From assembly GCA_020746875.1 (NCBI GenBank), contig JAGTJL010000013.1:806001-870000 (forward strand): 64,000 nucleotides of DNA, in the 5' to 3' direction. Position 1 is the first letter of the stretch, and the number at the start of each line of letters is the position of its first letter. The position numbers and the translations under genes are program-made. Source of the DNA: Rhexocercosporidium sp. MPI-PUGE-AT-0058. Taxonomy: Eukaryota; Ascomycota; Leotiomycetes; Helotiales. Under the pieces are notes generated by a model that saw nothing but the letters and a program-made list of their open reading frames with translations, ran no database searches and had not been told where the DNA came from. Below, piece by piece: positions 22,463-34,619 of the stretch.

Positions 22463-24411
22463 TCACGACCCATTTCCCCTTCCCAACAATGGCGTATTCT
22501 CATCCCCTCCACCTTCCCTCTCCTCTGCCGCCACCGTCGTAGCCCCATTCTCCCCATCATGATGATGCTCCCTCCCCGGCTTAATCTTAATACTAGTATA
22601 CTTCGTCGTACTCGGTTTATTCGCCAGGTTCGACGGTCCCAGATGCTTGATCCCCTTTGCTGCTCTCTGGCTGAACCCTGTTGATGCACGACGTGGTTTA
22701 GCGAATGTTTGGTTTTGATCTGGTTTGGAAGAGCTGTCCTCGTCTGAGGCGGTGGCGACGATCGGTTTGCGTTGGCTTTCTTCGCCAGCTTGGATGGCTG
22801 CTATTTCGGTTGGATCGATGATCACGGGGGCGTTTAGGGTGCGGCGGACGGAACGTTGGTTATCGATGTAGACATCGGATTCGTCGACGATTTCTCTGTA
22901 CGTTAAACGGTGGTTAGCGATCCGGTAATGGAAGTACCTAGGACATGACAGGAATGACAAGGAATGAGAGGAGTCGACTAAAAGGAAGGGAAGTGAAATG
23001 TAGACTTACTCGCCGATCAACTCCTCAATGACATCTTCAAGAGTAACAACACCCAACGCACCAGCCTGATCACCAGGAGAATCAGACACAACAACCATAT
23101 GCGATTTCCCTTCCTGAAAGAAATTGATGATATCCAAGCAAGAGGTGTCCGGTGCCGTCTCGGGAAGCGTAGCCAACGCGAGATCACACACTCTCTGCGC
23201 GTCCTCCGGATCATAAGTAATCAACATACGAACAAGTAGCATGCCAATAAAATTCTTCTTATTATCCGGCGTATGGATCGGGATCCGGGAGTATCCAGCT
23301 TGCAAGATCTTGTCGACCATTTTCTCGTCGAGGACCGTGTCGCTGGACATGATGAAGACATCTTCGATAGGCGTCATGATACTGCGGACGGATTTGGCTT
23401 TGAGGTCTAGTACGGCGGTGATAATTGTTACTTCATCTTCATTGAGACGCTCGCCGGGCGATTTCCCGAGAGACATGTGCAGGGAGACGAGGGTTTTAAG
23501 ACCGGCTTTCTTGTAGATTGTACCGTGGTCTTCGCCAAGGAGGTAGTCCAGGAGTTTGGCAGTGGGCCAGGCGAGGGGTGACATGATGTACATGAGACCT
23601 AGTACGACGGGTGATAGGTATGAGCCGATCTGGAGGCCGTAGCGAACGCAGATGGACTGAGGGATGACTTCCCCAAAAATGACTATTCGCTGTTAGAAGC
23701 TTATCATCATGAAATCAGAGGACTTTTAACTATTCCCAATCTTGACGTGGAAATTCAGAGAGTCAGTCAACAAACACTCGTTTGAGCCATCCCGATCTAT
23801 CGTGACCAGACTTTGCTTCTACCCAGAGAAGAACAAAACATACCGATCAACGCCGTCGAACTAACAACAGCAGGACATCCTCCTCCCAAAGACCTATCAA
23901 GAACAATAGGCAACGTCTCATTGGTGATGACATTACTCAACAGAAGCGTGACGAGGACCCAATGCTTGCCCCTCTTGAGCAAGCGTAGAACCTTGCCCGC
24001 GTGGAGTTTCTCATTCTCTTCTCCAGAGTCATGGATGACTTCAAGATAAACCTCGTCTTGGCCCATCAATCTATTCATCCAAAATAGTAAAATCAGTAAA
24101 AAAATATTTCAATCACGCCCTCATTGTTGTTACGAGGAAAAACAAGGAAGTGGAGCTGAGACATACGCGATAGTCAAACCAGCGAATACTCCACCGAGAA
24201 GAACGAGCACGAGTGCGATGCCCAGATAGAGCCATAATTGGGGATCATCTGGAGAAGTACCCTCTTCTTCGAATCGCGCAATAGGTGAGGAGAGTGGTAA
24301 GGCGAGAGCTCGAAGCAGAGGGAGGTTGATGAGGCCAAAGATCAGGGTCTGGGCGAGCGAACGAGCGGGGTTGCCGCTGGTGCCCGGTGATGCAGCTGGA
24401 GCTCGAACCAT
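22463..24411 (-). CDS. CNNM/Mam3-type DUF21-CBS membrane protein
   Basis: Exons 24411-24167, 24070-23844, 23682-23010 and 22895-22463 give 525 aa with matching phases. The DUF21 transmembrane part runs from about residue 50 to 190: [52 protein letters not shown], then [17 protein letters not shown], a hallmark of the CNNM/CorC family. Two CBS motifs follow ([37 protein letters not shown]). The tail is disordered with a histidine stretch and ends near TPLLGR. Yeast Mam3 is a vacuolar relative linked to Mg2+ and Mn2+ handling, so divalent-cation transport or sensing at an internal membrane is the likely role. Another in-frame ATG at 24462 would add 17 residues. It converges with the secreted mosaic gene, leaving 239 bp between them. 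Confidence 0.9.
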
Positions 24412-25149
24412 CACCTGCAGAGAATCTGAGGAATGAGGAATGGGAAATAAAGTTGACCACACAGAAGAGGCGGCTGAAGAGGGCGATGGGTATTTGAAAA
24501 GAGGGAGGCGATTGATCGTTGATGAGAGATGCAGAAATAGAAGGAAGTTGAGGTACGAGGACGCTTGTCAGCCCATGATATCTGTTGGCCAGCGTGCCGG
24601 TTACCCTGTTTCGCAGTCCTGGCGAGCTGCCAAGGACCTGGGCGAGTGCGCCCCCCAAGCTGTTACAGCGCTGGAATAGGTATGGTGCCCTGACGCGAAG
24701 TTTCTTGTTTTGAGAAGCTTCGTTTTCATTTTCTGACGTTTTTGAGATTGATGAACTAATTTCACCGCTCCCTTTTCTTAGACATTGCGGTCCCTCTGTC
24801 ACTTCGTGTGGGCGGTGCTGTTTGGTCGTCCCAGGATCAGATTATTGCTTCGTTCCCGCCCCAGAGAATTGTCAGCTCTAATCACCGAACAAACCCATCT
24901 CATCAAGAAGGACTTTGAGGAACATGGCAAATGGGAGTGGCATCGGCCCATAGCTGATATCGAACATTGCAAATTTATGGGGTAGTGTCTTCGGCCAGAA
25001 CCATTTCCGGTAATTGGACTGTTGGTAGAACCTCCCAACCCTATGATATTTGCTATCCACTAGAACTAGAAGCGATACCAGTCTGTCGAGTGGATCTAGC
25101 CACCAAACTGGTATCATGAAATTAGAGACATTCTGGACAAGATATACTA
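24412..25149. other. Upstream region of the CNNM gene
   Basis: Holds the presumed CNNM promoter. No convincing gene is seen. A 66-codon plus frame (24785-24985) lies just before the subtilase relic but does not match the subtilase N-terminal or Asp/His regions. Confidence 0.4.
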
Positions 25150-25911
25150 CTGAAACTACTTGACGAGCAACCCTATTTCGGATGATATTGCTCGTCTGGC
25201 TGTGCTACTCTTGGCTTTTGGGTTCCCGCCGCCAAACGGGGGTGCAGCCAGTGCGTGGGGTTCCAAGTTCTCAGAAGCAGTAAGGAAGCTTGTTACTCTA
25301 GGGACATTACCTGTGGTATCGGCCGGAAATGATGGAGTAGTAAGTGCATACAAACTCAGAAGCCTGTCAATGGTTGTAAGGAGATTCACTTACCAATAGC
25401 ATTAGGAGGCGGAGCAGTACCTTGCAAAGTTTAGATATCCTGTGTCAGGTACAAGGATTGGTAGCTGTTGGAGGTGTTCAAGACGATGGGACGAAGTGGC
25501 CAGGCTCGAATTATGCCCCTTGGATAAGAGTGTCAGCTCCATAGCCAATGCCAGTACAGGGTCGGCGCCACGGAGCGGTTTGTAAAGAAAACAGGGACAT
25601 CAGCCTGGAAGTATCTAACCATTAATGGCTTGATTCTCCAAGTGCTATATCGGATGTTCAACTACGAGAGCTGCTGCCAAGATCGCAGGTTTTGCTGGGT
25701 ACCTTATTGGACTTACAAGTCTAAAATCCAGATTGACGGGTCCGTTCAAGCTCAGCGACTATATTGTGGACTTAGTTTATTCACGGGGAACAGCAGCGAA
25801 CCCGAAAAGCAAGTATAATGGTCCGTAGACTACGGTGGAATTGGTTCATTCCAATTGGAAGGGAGAACTGAGAATATTGAAAGAACCAGAGCAAAACAGT
25901 ATTTTCGCTAG
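25150..25911 (+). pseudogene. Decayed subtilase (peptidase S8)
   Basis: Pieces of one subtilase lie in order but in different frames. 25160 onward gives TSNPISDDIARLA, GGAASAWGSKFSEAVRKL and TLPVVSAGNDG, the oxyanion-Asn region of the S8 fold. After a frame change comes LVAVGGVQDDGTKWPGSNYAPWIRVSAP, split from the first piece and closed by TAG. Around 25670 AAAKIAGFAGYLIGLTSL matches the helix that carries the catalytic Ser in relatives (GTS-x-AAA), but the residues before it read TTR, so the Ser motif seems lost. C-terminal coding traces continue to about 25911, again with stops. The Asp and His active-site regions are absent upstream. Clearly non-functional. Its neighbour is an I9-like inhibitor gene. 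Confidence 0.65.
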
Positions 25912-26253
25912 CAGTGTGAATGGTGTTTCGTTACTCGAATATATTTTTCTACAGAGTAGCCACTGAAACCAATATAGGTATATCGATTGAGGATTAAATT
26001 ACGCTCTGGGAAAGTCGCGTGCTCGCTTAAAGTTTGACTGTTTGTGGATGGATCACATGAACCTGCAACGTGACCATCTCACCGCTCTGGCACAATGCCT
26101 TAGCCAAACCTCCCTTGTAGCATTCATAGATCATATTACTAGCAACGTGATTCCCCGATATACGTGCAGTAGGGCGATACGAATGAACAAACTATTATCT
26201 CGGCCACGTTCACTAGTACGAACACGTGAGAAGCCACACCAAAATCATCTACA
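25912..26253. other. Gap between subtilase relic and I9-like gene
   Basis: No gene seen. It should contain the promoter of the small I9-like gene. Confidence 0.5.
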
Positions 26254-26586
26254 ATGGCTTCTCCACCTGCACCAACTTCCGAGCATACCGACAAACCTAT
26301 ACGATATATTATCTACCCCGTAGATGCCTTCAGGCTAGATTCCATTTCGGCGCTATTGGCGTCCTTCCCAAACGCCAAAGTTGTGGAACATGTATCGATT
26401 AGCGGATGGGGAATGATGTACTGGGAGGCACACCTTACGTCCGATCAACTGGAGGAAGTTAAATCCCATCAACAGGTACAGTGCAATACAGAACTCTAAA
26501 TAAATCCATCTAGGCTTTGCTAAGTATACTAGGTGGAAGAAGTGGAAGACCCATCCATAGACGCAGATTACAATCCAGATGACTAG
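26254..26586 (+). CDS. Small inhibitor-I9-like protein
   Basis: Exons 26254-26475 and 26533-26586 give 91 aa; the intron is 57 nt. The fold pattern matches the subtilase propeptide / peptidase inhibitor I9 family: a first strand RYIIYPVD, a helix DSISALLASFP, strands VVEHVSISGWGMMYWEAHL, then LTSDQLEEVKSHQ and VEEVEDPSID, where I9 domains end with a VxxVExD-like strand. It has no signal peptide and no attached protease, so it would be a free-standing intracellular inhibitor or chaperone, comparable to yeast Pbi2. The ATG sits in a good context after a CTACA leader. Its position 342 bp after a decayed subtilase suggests the pair may once have worked together, which is inference. Confidence 0.65.
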
Positions 26587-27666
26587 ACTCAAACACATCT
26601 GATAAAAAGCATCAGTGTGTAGTCGCAGCGAGATCCGTCTTCTCGATGATTATTTTTGCGTGGCCTCACCATGTTCACGTTTTGCTGTCATCTCATCTTA
26701 CAGATCTGTCGTACTAGTTAGTGCGAATTTTATGGAATCTAGTAAAAATATCTCTATGGTCAATTCACTGATCATCTATTTAATTAATCCACTATCGTTT
26801 GTCTCTGCTGAGGAAAACATCTTTATTATCTTTTGCTTCCTTTCTCTTATTATTTGTACTTATCTCTTTGTTAATTATCCCAAAGGCCATGATTTGCGGT
26901 TTACTTTCCCCTCTATATGCTATCGATGCTACGACTTACTATCGCAGCATCTTCACAATATCACCATGTAACATTCCTTATCGAACCCCAGTGTATACTT
27001 TCGTAATAAAAAACCCCTTCAAACACAATTCACGTCGATTCATCCCTCAACCTTAACCCTGTATCTTTTGCCCTGGCTGGTAACAAAGCTCGGCTCAGTA
27101 CGTTGCAGTATCTCGAGATTATTCTCCTACAATATCATCTATACAATCTGCCAGCTTTAATGATCATAATGGATTCTACAAGTCATTCCTCTCATAGTCC
27201 AAACAGCAGGATCCTTCATGACCCACAGTCATAATCCTCCGCATCTCACATACCCATCCCTATTCCTCGACCTCCCGCTCACCAAAACGACCCAGTCGCA
27301 CAACATCACTACCGTACATACCTAGTAACACACACATACGCTACCTTCTTCAAACTACACACGCAAATAGACCTAAGACCAAACCTAAACCTAATCCCAG
27401 ACTACGGAACTACGATTCCCAAAATATGGTCCACTAACCTAGTCTCGCTTCCTCACCAGGCCGTCCCAAAATATCCGAACCTAAGGTCCTTAGTAAGGGT
27501 TAACGATAGTTACGCACTTTGAAAAAAACACTTCTCACAGGTATCTCCTATCAATCAATTTATTCACGTGCAGGTTCGAACATCAATCCCCTCTGAATCA
27601 AATCTCATATACTTAAATACTACCATAACACTCAGAACGAAAAGAATTTGCAAACGAACGAGCGAA
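26587..27666. other. AT-rich intergenic region, 1.1 kb
   Basis: Nothing coding is seen. It has C/A-rich strings near 27230-27430. An in-frame non-ATG extension of the next gene begins at 27568. Confidence 0.5.
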
Positions 27667-28449
27667 ATGCATTTACCAATCCCAATCCCCAAAACACATA
27701 CGCCCACGCATACGAACCAGATAATGAATTCCACCCTCCCCCTCCCAGCAAAGATACCATTCCAACCCTACCCCGACCTCGAGGAAGATACGCTCACAAA
27801 GATAGAGGTACATCCTTCTCTCCCCTCCCCTTCCACTTCCTACTCCTCACTTCTGCCTTCCCAATTCCCATCCCCCATCCCTCAACCCCACAAATCCTCC
27901 CATTGAATAAAGAAAAGCTCAAAAATTTACCAGATCTTCGCCTACGTATTCGTCTCTCTCATAATATGCATCGGCGTCTTCGCCGGGTGGCTAATAGGCC
28001 GCTACCACCCCTCCGCTCTACGAGCGCGGAGAGCAAAAAACATCTCTTCTAGACTCTCCACACCACTCTCTACACATCCTCATCATGCAACCTTTTTATC
28101 TTCACATCGAGATCTTGATTTCAATCCCAATCCCAATCTTAATCTCAATCTCAATGTCGATCTCGAGGTCGGAAGTCTAGATAATATCGAAGATGTGGAC
28201 GAGCATGGAGACGTGGTTGGGGATATAGAAGCGTACGTAGATGCGGATGGAAATTTAGATGTAGAGGTCAATGAGCGCAGAGAAGAAGTCAAAAGAACAT
28301 CCCAGAAGCCTATGGTGTCGTATGGGACGTTTGATGGTAATGTCGATGGGAGGGAGGGGAGGGGTGGGAAGCACGGGAAGGATGGGACGAGGAAGGGGAA
28401 GGAGGGGAAGGGGAAGGGAGATGTACTTGTGGATGTTGGGGAGGTTTGA
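27667..28449 (+). CDS. Small single-pass membrane protein, unknown
   Basis: Exons 27667-27807 and 27934-28449 give 218 aa. The GT-AG intron is in phase 0. A 47-residue Pro-rich N-terminus leads directly to a transmembrane segment, IFAYVFVSLIICIGVFAGWL, followed by IGRYHP and a basic cluster RARRAKN, so the tail should be cytoplasmic. The tail has an NPNPNLNLNLNVDL run, an acidic middle and a Gly/Lys-rich low-complexity end. I recognise no family. The splice that joins the Pro-rich segment to the helix is the main evidence for a gene; the composition of the tail suggests rapid evolution. Confidence 0.5.
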
Positions 28450-29385
28450 TATCTCCGTCTGAATATGAAGTTGAATCTGGTTCATCTGCAGCTGGTCGAT
28501 TTGGTGTCGAGAGAAACAAGGAAGCAGTACGGGAAAAGGACATTTCAAGAGCTCTATCAGAGCCGGGTTCTTGATTTCCTAGGTTCTGGTTCTGCTTTAG
28601 ATGCAATAGAGGTCGTGAATCGAGATGACAGACGGACGAATGGGTGAGCGTGTGAAGAACTGTACAAGACAGTGCAGTACAGTACAACAGCGTAATGTAA
28701 CCCTTCCTAGCCATCTTCAAGAGACACTCAGACGCGTTCCCGAGGCAAGACCGTCTAGTTTGTATAATATCTCATCTCAAACCTTGATTATTCTTCCAAA
28801 AAAGCCCCCCAAAAAATTCAGAGCAAAAGTTACAGAGTGTGCCACCGACACGGGAGAATAGTCAAAGCCCGGGGTGTGCTACTGATTTATTGCAATCTTT
28901 TGATAGTAGTGGAAGGGTCGAATCTCGCCCTGTACCGTGACGTCTAATTAAATGACGCAGTGACGAGGACTGGGGAAAGAGAGTGCGGACGTACTATATA
29001 CTACGTACTACGCGTGTAAGCATACCGTGAAATGTAAAAGGGCTTATGCATTTAGGATAGCGGAATATGCACTCGGAGGGAGAAAAAGAATTAGAGATGG
29101 AAGTTTGAAAACTAACTGTATTGAGTGTAATTTGAACGTCTGATCTGATCTGATACGACGAGCTTGATCTTGATTATGATCTGAAGATCCTATACTTAAA
29201 GAAAAGGAACTTTCGGGTTGGGTTTCTGCTTGAGGATGAAGAGAAGAAGGGTAGGGATTTCCTGGTTGGGAGAGAGAGAGCAGAAGAGGAGAAGAGGAAA
29301 TGAAGAGAGAATGGAGATGAGTGATGGAGAGATGTAGTTCAAACGAGCTACGAACACTCTTAACACCGCCACGAAGCTCGAGCAG
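28450..29385. other. Intergenic region
   Basis: No gene seen. It contains one of the recurring CAGTAC clusters (about 28669-28686) and purine-rich sequence near 29260-29330. Confidence 0.5.
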
Positions 29386-29706
29386 ATGATAGATCTCATG
29401 AATAGAGTCCCAAAGAGACAGCAGACATCTGTGAGTATTCCCTTCTCACCCCTCTCCCCATTTCCCAACCCACCCCATTCTATCCCTCTAGAACAAACCT
29501 TTATAATAGAACAAATCAACTAAGACTCGATCTTAGCTCCCATCCAGATGATCTTCCTAGATATAATCCTCACGCTCCTTATCACGATTCATTTCTCCCT
29601 CTTCTTGTACCTGGTGATGACTTTCGTGTTTGGAGACGATTATAAGGTGTATAAGAGGATGAGACGGTTGCAAGAGGCGGTTGGAGGGGGGGGGAAGGAA
29701 GCGTGA
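29386..29706 (+). CDS. Very small membrane protein, tentative
   Basis: Proposed exons 29386-29430 and 29548-29706 (67 aa). The donor GTGAGT and an acceptor CATCCAG are in phase 0. The second exon reads MIFLDIILTLLITIHFSLFL then YLVMTFVFGDDYKVYKRMRRLQEA: one helix followed by a basic amphipathic stretch, as in tail-anchored or small inner-membrane proteins. The second exon could also be translated alone from its own ATG (52 aa). No family recognised. Its size makes it uncertain. Confidence 0.35.
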
Positions 29707-32700
29707 GGGTTGGGTCTATTTTTGAAGATGGAATAGATTAGGATGAAATAGGATGAGGTGAAGATAGATGAACTAAAAGTGTGGAGGATCTGCTGTGTCC
29801 TTTGCTGTGTCTTTTTTAAACTAGATTGAATAGAAATTGATTGAATTAGAGGTGAATGGGAGAGGAGGGGAGAGGATTAGAGTGGGCAATGGTGATTTGG
29901 AAACATTCGAGAGAGACGTTGTGGTTTGGATAACTGCGGCGATATTTCTCGTCTAGCATGGTATATGTGGTCTTGCGGGTGGGTGATTGGATGGAGAGGT
30001 TGGTGTGCTGTGAAGTTCCATTAAGCAAGCTGCAGTGAGATTTGGATTCCTGTCAAGAAGTGCCGTGAGGGAATTGAGAGTGAGACTTTCGCTTTTCGTG
30101 TACCTTACGTACAGTACGGGAATGACCCGGCTGGTCTTGAAACGACCCAGTGAGGCAGGGAATCTATCCAGAACCTTGTTTCTTTCTTGCACTTGATGAC
30201 GAGGTCGAGTGCAATGGGAAGGATATACTGAGTTTGTGATGGGGTTGGTGAAATGCGGGATGTGTCATGTGGGGAGAGAGTTTTGGAAAAAGCCCGGGGA
30301 GCCGGAAGTATGCGGGTGAGATTTAAGAGTTTCGGGGGGCTTGAGAGGCTTGGAATGGAATGTTCGATGGGTGAGATTTGGAAGGATTTATGTTCTAGCT
30401 CCTTGGTATGCAGAAGTATAATATAATGGCGTCGTATTGGAAGAAAAGGTTGTAATTGTGGCCAGCTTCCGCATAGAGAATGTCGTGCAGGAAGAAAATG
30501 CCGCAGCGTATGATGAATATGACTCGGAAAGATAAACTATTATAAATATTATGAAAATGACTCGGAATCTAAGAATTGGAAGAAACGTAATACAGCTATA
30601 GAAGCATCATTAACACTGAAAGCTAAAAGTAAGACGTGAGTGAAACCTTACGACATTCAGAACAAACTATTACATGATGACATTAAGATACTTTCTAGAT
30701 GACGAGAACAAGTGTAAAGCTAAGCAAACGAAACGCGAACATCTTCGCGACAATCGATAGAAGTGGAGAACAATTGCCAAAGATCAAACACAGAACATTC
30801 CTTCCCGAAACGAAAGATCCATAGATAAGAATCAGAAGTACTAGGATATCTACAGAGAACCTTATCACAAAAGTCAAAGAATTGACTGACATCTTGATAA
30901 CAAGAACCCCTAAAGTGCAAAAAGCGGGGACAAAAAGATATGTTAGCGAGCAAGAGAGGGGCAAGAATCAAAAGAGAGTGGAGAGAGATCCACTGGACTG
31001 GCATGCGCAAGGTAAGGCTCGGTAAAGATATCTGCGGGTACCCGTACCGTACCCACAGTGTAACTTCTGGTATTCTTCGGGTGTGGAGGAAATTCTCCGG
31101 TAAAACCCCATGATTAATTGATTCGGGTTTGTGGGCGGCTGTGTGGGTGTGGGTGGAAAATAGATGTATGCATAGAATCATTGGCGTGGCATGGCGTTAA
31201 TGCAGAAGATTCCATCCAGCAGGTAAGGAGGTCAGATCAAGAGTGTACGCCGCAGAGTAACATGACCCCAAGAGCAGATAAGGGTGTGAGGAAGCCAAGA
31301 AGCAGAAGGAATTGAAAAAGCCGAAGCCGCGTCTGGTTACAAAAGAAATGGCTCATAGACCGACCATGTTTGATCCTGTTGGTTAGCATCATTTGTCGGA
31401 AGGTAATTTGTCTTGGCCTCACTACGGGAATGCAGGAGAGTCTTGGAGATTTCTGGAATTGGTGTGAATACGGAAGGTCCAATCGTGTGGCTGTACTTAC
31501 GTACCACGCGAATGAGAAGTGGTATGACCATGTCGGCGCAGAAAGTTAAGTCGATGTCAATTGACACTACCAGGTGATTGCAGTAGAAGTTTGTCAACCG
31601 GGAGAGGAGAGGAGAGAAAGAGAGACCCGAAAGGAAGATCGAGAGACTAGGGGGAGATCAGAGAGGCAGAGATGGGTAGGTAGGTATCCGTCCCGTCTTT
31701 TCGCCTCCATCAACCAAAGATCCCCATGGATATGGAGGACCGATTGTCAGACTCATTACTCCTCAATCAAGTAAGTCCTCATCAGCCTTAGCAATTTCTT
31801 CACATTAGTTATTCCTAGACCACCACAGCCTTGGCTTCTCCTTAGCGGCAGTTAGCTGCAGTTAGCCCAGGAGCAGAAGTGTTCTGGAAAGCAGCATGGA
31901 AGCCTTGGGGTGGCTTGGAAGTCTAAGTGCAAGCGGGCTTCAGGATCTACTGTACAGTACAGTACGGTCAGACGGTGTAGGAGAACGGCGAGGACAAGCG
32001 AAGAAGACTGGGGTCGAGACAGGGTCCGAATCAAAGAAAGAGGAGGACTTGCGGCGTAGGCCGGGGTAGCCGCGCCTATGCGTTGGGTCACTTCCTTCTC
32101 GGGGGGTGGTGACAATTACACAATTACACAATCGCACCAGGGTGAGACGAGAAGGAGGAGGAGGAGGAGTTGGAGGGGGTGGGGAAGGAGGCAAAAACAC
32201 GGAGACTCCTATTGGATCATGGCCCGTGCCAAGCTGATAAGGTTTCATTACGATGGATGGTGATTGGTCGGGAGAGCACAGTAGCGTCGTTTGACTGCTC
32301 TCCTCAAGTTCCCCAGTATTGTTCGGCAGGCCAGGATCTGGGTCGGGCTCGTCTGGGACTGGCTGGGACTGACAGACAGCAGCTCAGCAACGGGTGTGGT
32401 GCCCTTTCCGGGGGGGGCTGAAAGTGCCCAGTCTTCCCTGAAGTAACAGACCCAAGCTCCTTCCTCTTCGGGAAAAGAGCTGTGCACCCCTCGACGAATC
32501 ACGTTATCCCCTCGTGACCTGCCAAGACGGCCCCGCTTGCACTGATTGATGCAGCAAGCACCTGACAGGCCTGGGCTGCTGGGATCTGCTAGACCGGACC
32601 AGGCCAGAACTAGACCAGGCCAGACCAGACTCGATTGGAACAGCGACTCCGCAGAACGGTCGTCGGGAGTCTTGGCTCATGTCGTGTTTGTGTCTTGTGC

Positions 32701-33446
32701 TCTCCGCGAAGAGGGCAGGAAGCCGCCTCATGGCTTTTGATGGCTTGGATGGCGCTTTGGATGGGAGGATGGGGGATGGCGCTTGGGATTCACAGTACAC
32801 TAATGACCAAAAAGCCCTTCACAGCTTCGAATCAGAGCTTCTCGCTTGCTCCCACCTCTGTTTTCCTCTCACTTCCTCACCACTCCCTCTCTCACCTCGG
32901 TCCACCGTTTGCGTTTCTCTTACCACACCAGTACGCCATCTGGCGGGCGGGCATGGACGAGGGATAGAGGCAGGACAGGCTGGTGGTGGTGATAGACTTT
33001 TTCCATCCTTCGCGTGCATCGCATCGCATCGCTACAGTCAGTACGAGTCCAGTCCAGCAAGCAAGCACCATCTTGCCGTGTTTTGTTCTAGTTGAATTTT
33101 ACCAGAGGGGACAGGCATGGCTAGCTAGCTAGCTAGCTAATTACGAGTCCTGCAGGTAGGTAAGGAAGTAAGTACAAAGTAGTAAGTAGTAAGTAGTTCG
33201 GTAAGTCAAGTAGGTGGTCTGGGGGAGGGACGGGAGCCAGCCTGGGATCATCACGCACTCCCCTGCCCCTCGTTGTTGTTTCTGAGGCTGGTGGCCCTTT
33301 GCCGACGACCGTGAGTGAGTGAGTGACTTACTTTCCCCGTCTACCTCTTTTCCCTCTGCCGCTGCCGCTCTCTCTCCCTCTGCCGCTGCCTCTCCTCCTC
33401 CTCTCTATGGCGCATCGCATCACATATCGCATCCGTCCAGGATCGA

Positions 33447-33479
<33 letters not shown>

Positions 33480-34619
33480 ATCTTGCACCAGCTCAATACT
33501 GTAACAGTAATAGCATCCCATCCCTTCCCATCCTTTGCTATTCTATCTATGCTGATCCACTCATTGCCCCCCTCCCTCCCCCGGTTCCCAGCTCCAGCTC
33601 CTTATTACCAAGACCCGAATGAGGATGCTTTACGCCAGCCAGCAGCATCTCATCTCATGCCTATCCCCATCCCCACCCACCACCAAATCCACTGCCTGGT
33701 CCACTGAACAGCACTATCAGCAACTCTAATCTACCGGACAGGTATGTAGCGCAGTCCAGTCCAGTAGGTAATTGTAATTGATTGGTATTAGCCAAACGCG
33801 GGGCTTGCATGCTTACGGGCATGATTGTTTGGGAGGCTTCAGCCACTGTCGCCATCGCAGATCGAGCTATATCTGTCTGTAGTACGGTATAGTACAGTGC
33901 AGTACAGTGCAGTACCCCATCCGAGCCATCTCGCCTCTGACTTTTTTTGGGTTGGTTTATCGTTTTTGCACCTTCGTTCTCAAGAAGTGGTGTTTGGCAT
34001 TCGATGCGGCTCCGTCAATACCCATGGCGACGAGACATGTGCAAGAGATCGAAGGACAGCAAAAGAACGTCTTGATGCGTTCAAGTCTTCTTGTGCCCCG
34101 TTGGCGATGCCTGGGCTACATCGTCCTCGCCTTCGAATCCGGCGGATATTGTTATTGAGCCAAGAGCCAAGTGATAAAAGATGTCTTGGCCCGCCCCAGC
34201 CAAGACGCTCTTTCCAGAAGGTCGCTATCGCCGTGCGTCTAATGGCCAGCCGCCCATCTCCCTCCCATTCCCTTCCCTCCCATCTTCCTGATTCTTCCCT
34301 CTCTCCCCCCATGCATGCCGGCCTAGCATCTCCAATCTGCGTGACAGGGGAGGCGATGGACCCCATTGGAACCAGGACGCACACCAGGACTAGGGGACCA
34401 GCATGGGGCAAGGAGCATGAGCATGGAGCATGGACCTGCGAAACTAGGTGATGCCGGCCTGCCTCTGCTCGAATACAAAATGATTGTGTTCCCCTCCCGT
34501 TTCTTCTACCTCTCCAGTCCCGGTATCTCGCCAGTTCGAGGCTTCACACGACATCAAGCCTAGTCGTCCGTCGTCGTCGTCCTTTACATTCCTTCCCTAC
34601 AGCACGCGACCTTTTAATA
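29707..34619. other. 4.9-kb gene-free, repeat-rich region
   Basis: No gene can be supported on either strand across this stretch. It contains many short repeats: GAGA-rich tracts (31605-31660), GGAGGA runs (32145-32175), CTAG and GTAA/GTAG runs (33121-33200), TCTCTG and TC runs (33445-33480) and several GTACAGTAC clusters (30105-30119, 31951-31967, 33881-33916). The right part, which becomes strongly CT-rich before 34620, is probably the long promoter and leader of the permease. GATA cores occur near 31275 and 32235, compatible with nitrogen control of a permease, but such cores are common. Confidence 0.5.
33121..33139. repeat. CTAG tandem repeat
   Basis: Four and a half perfect copies of the self-complementary tetramer CTAG, next to GTAA/GTAG-rich DNA. 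Simple repeat in the permease upstream region. Confidence 0.9.
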
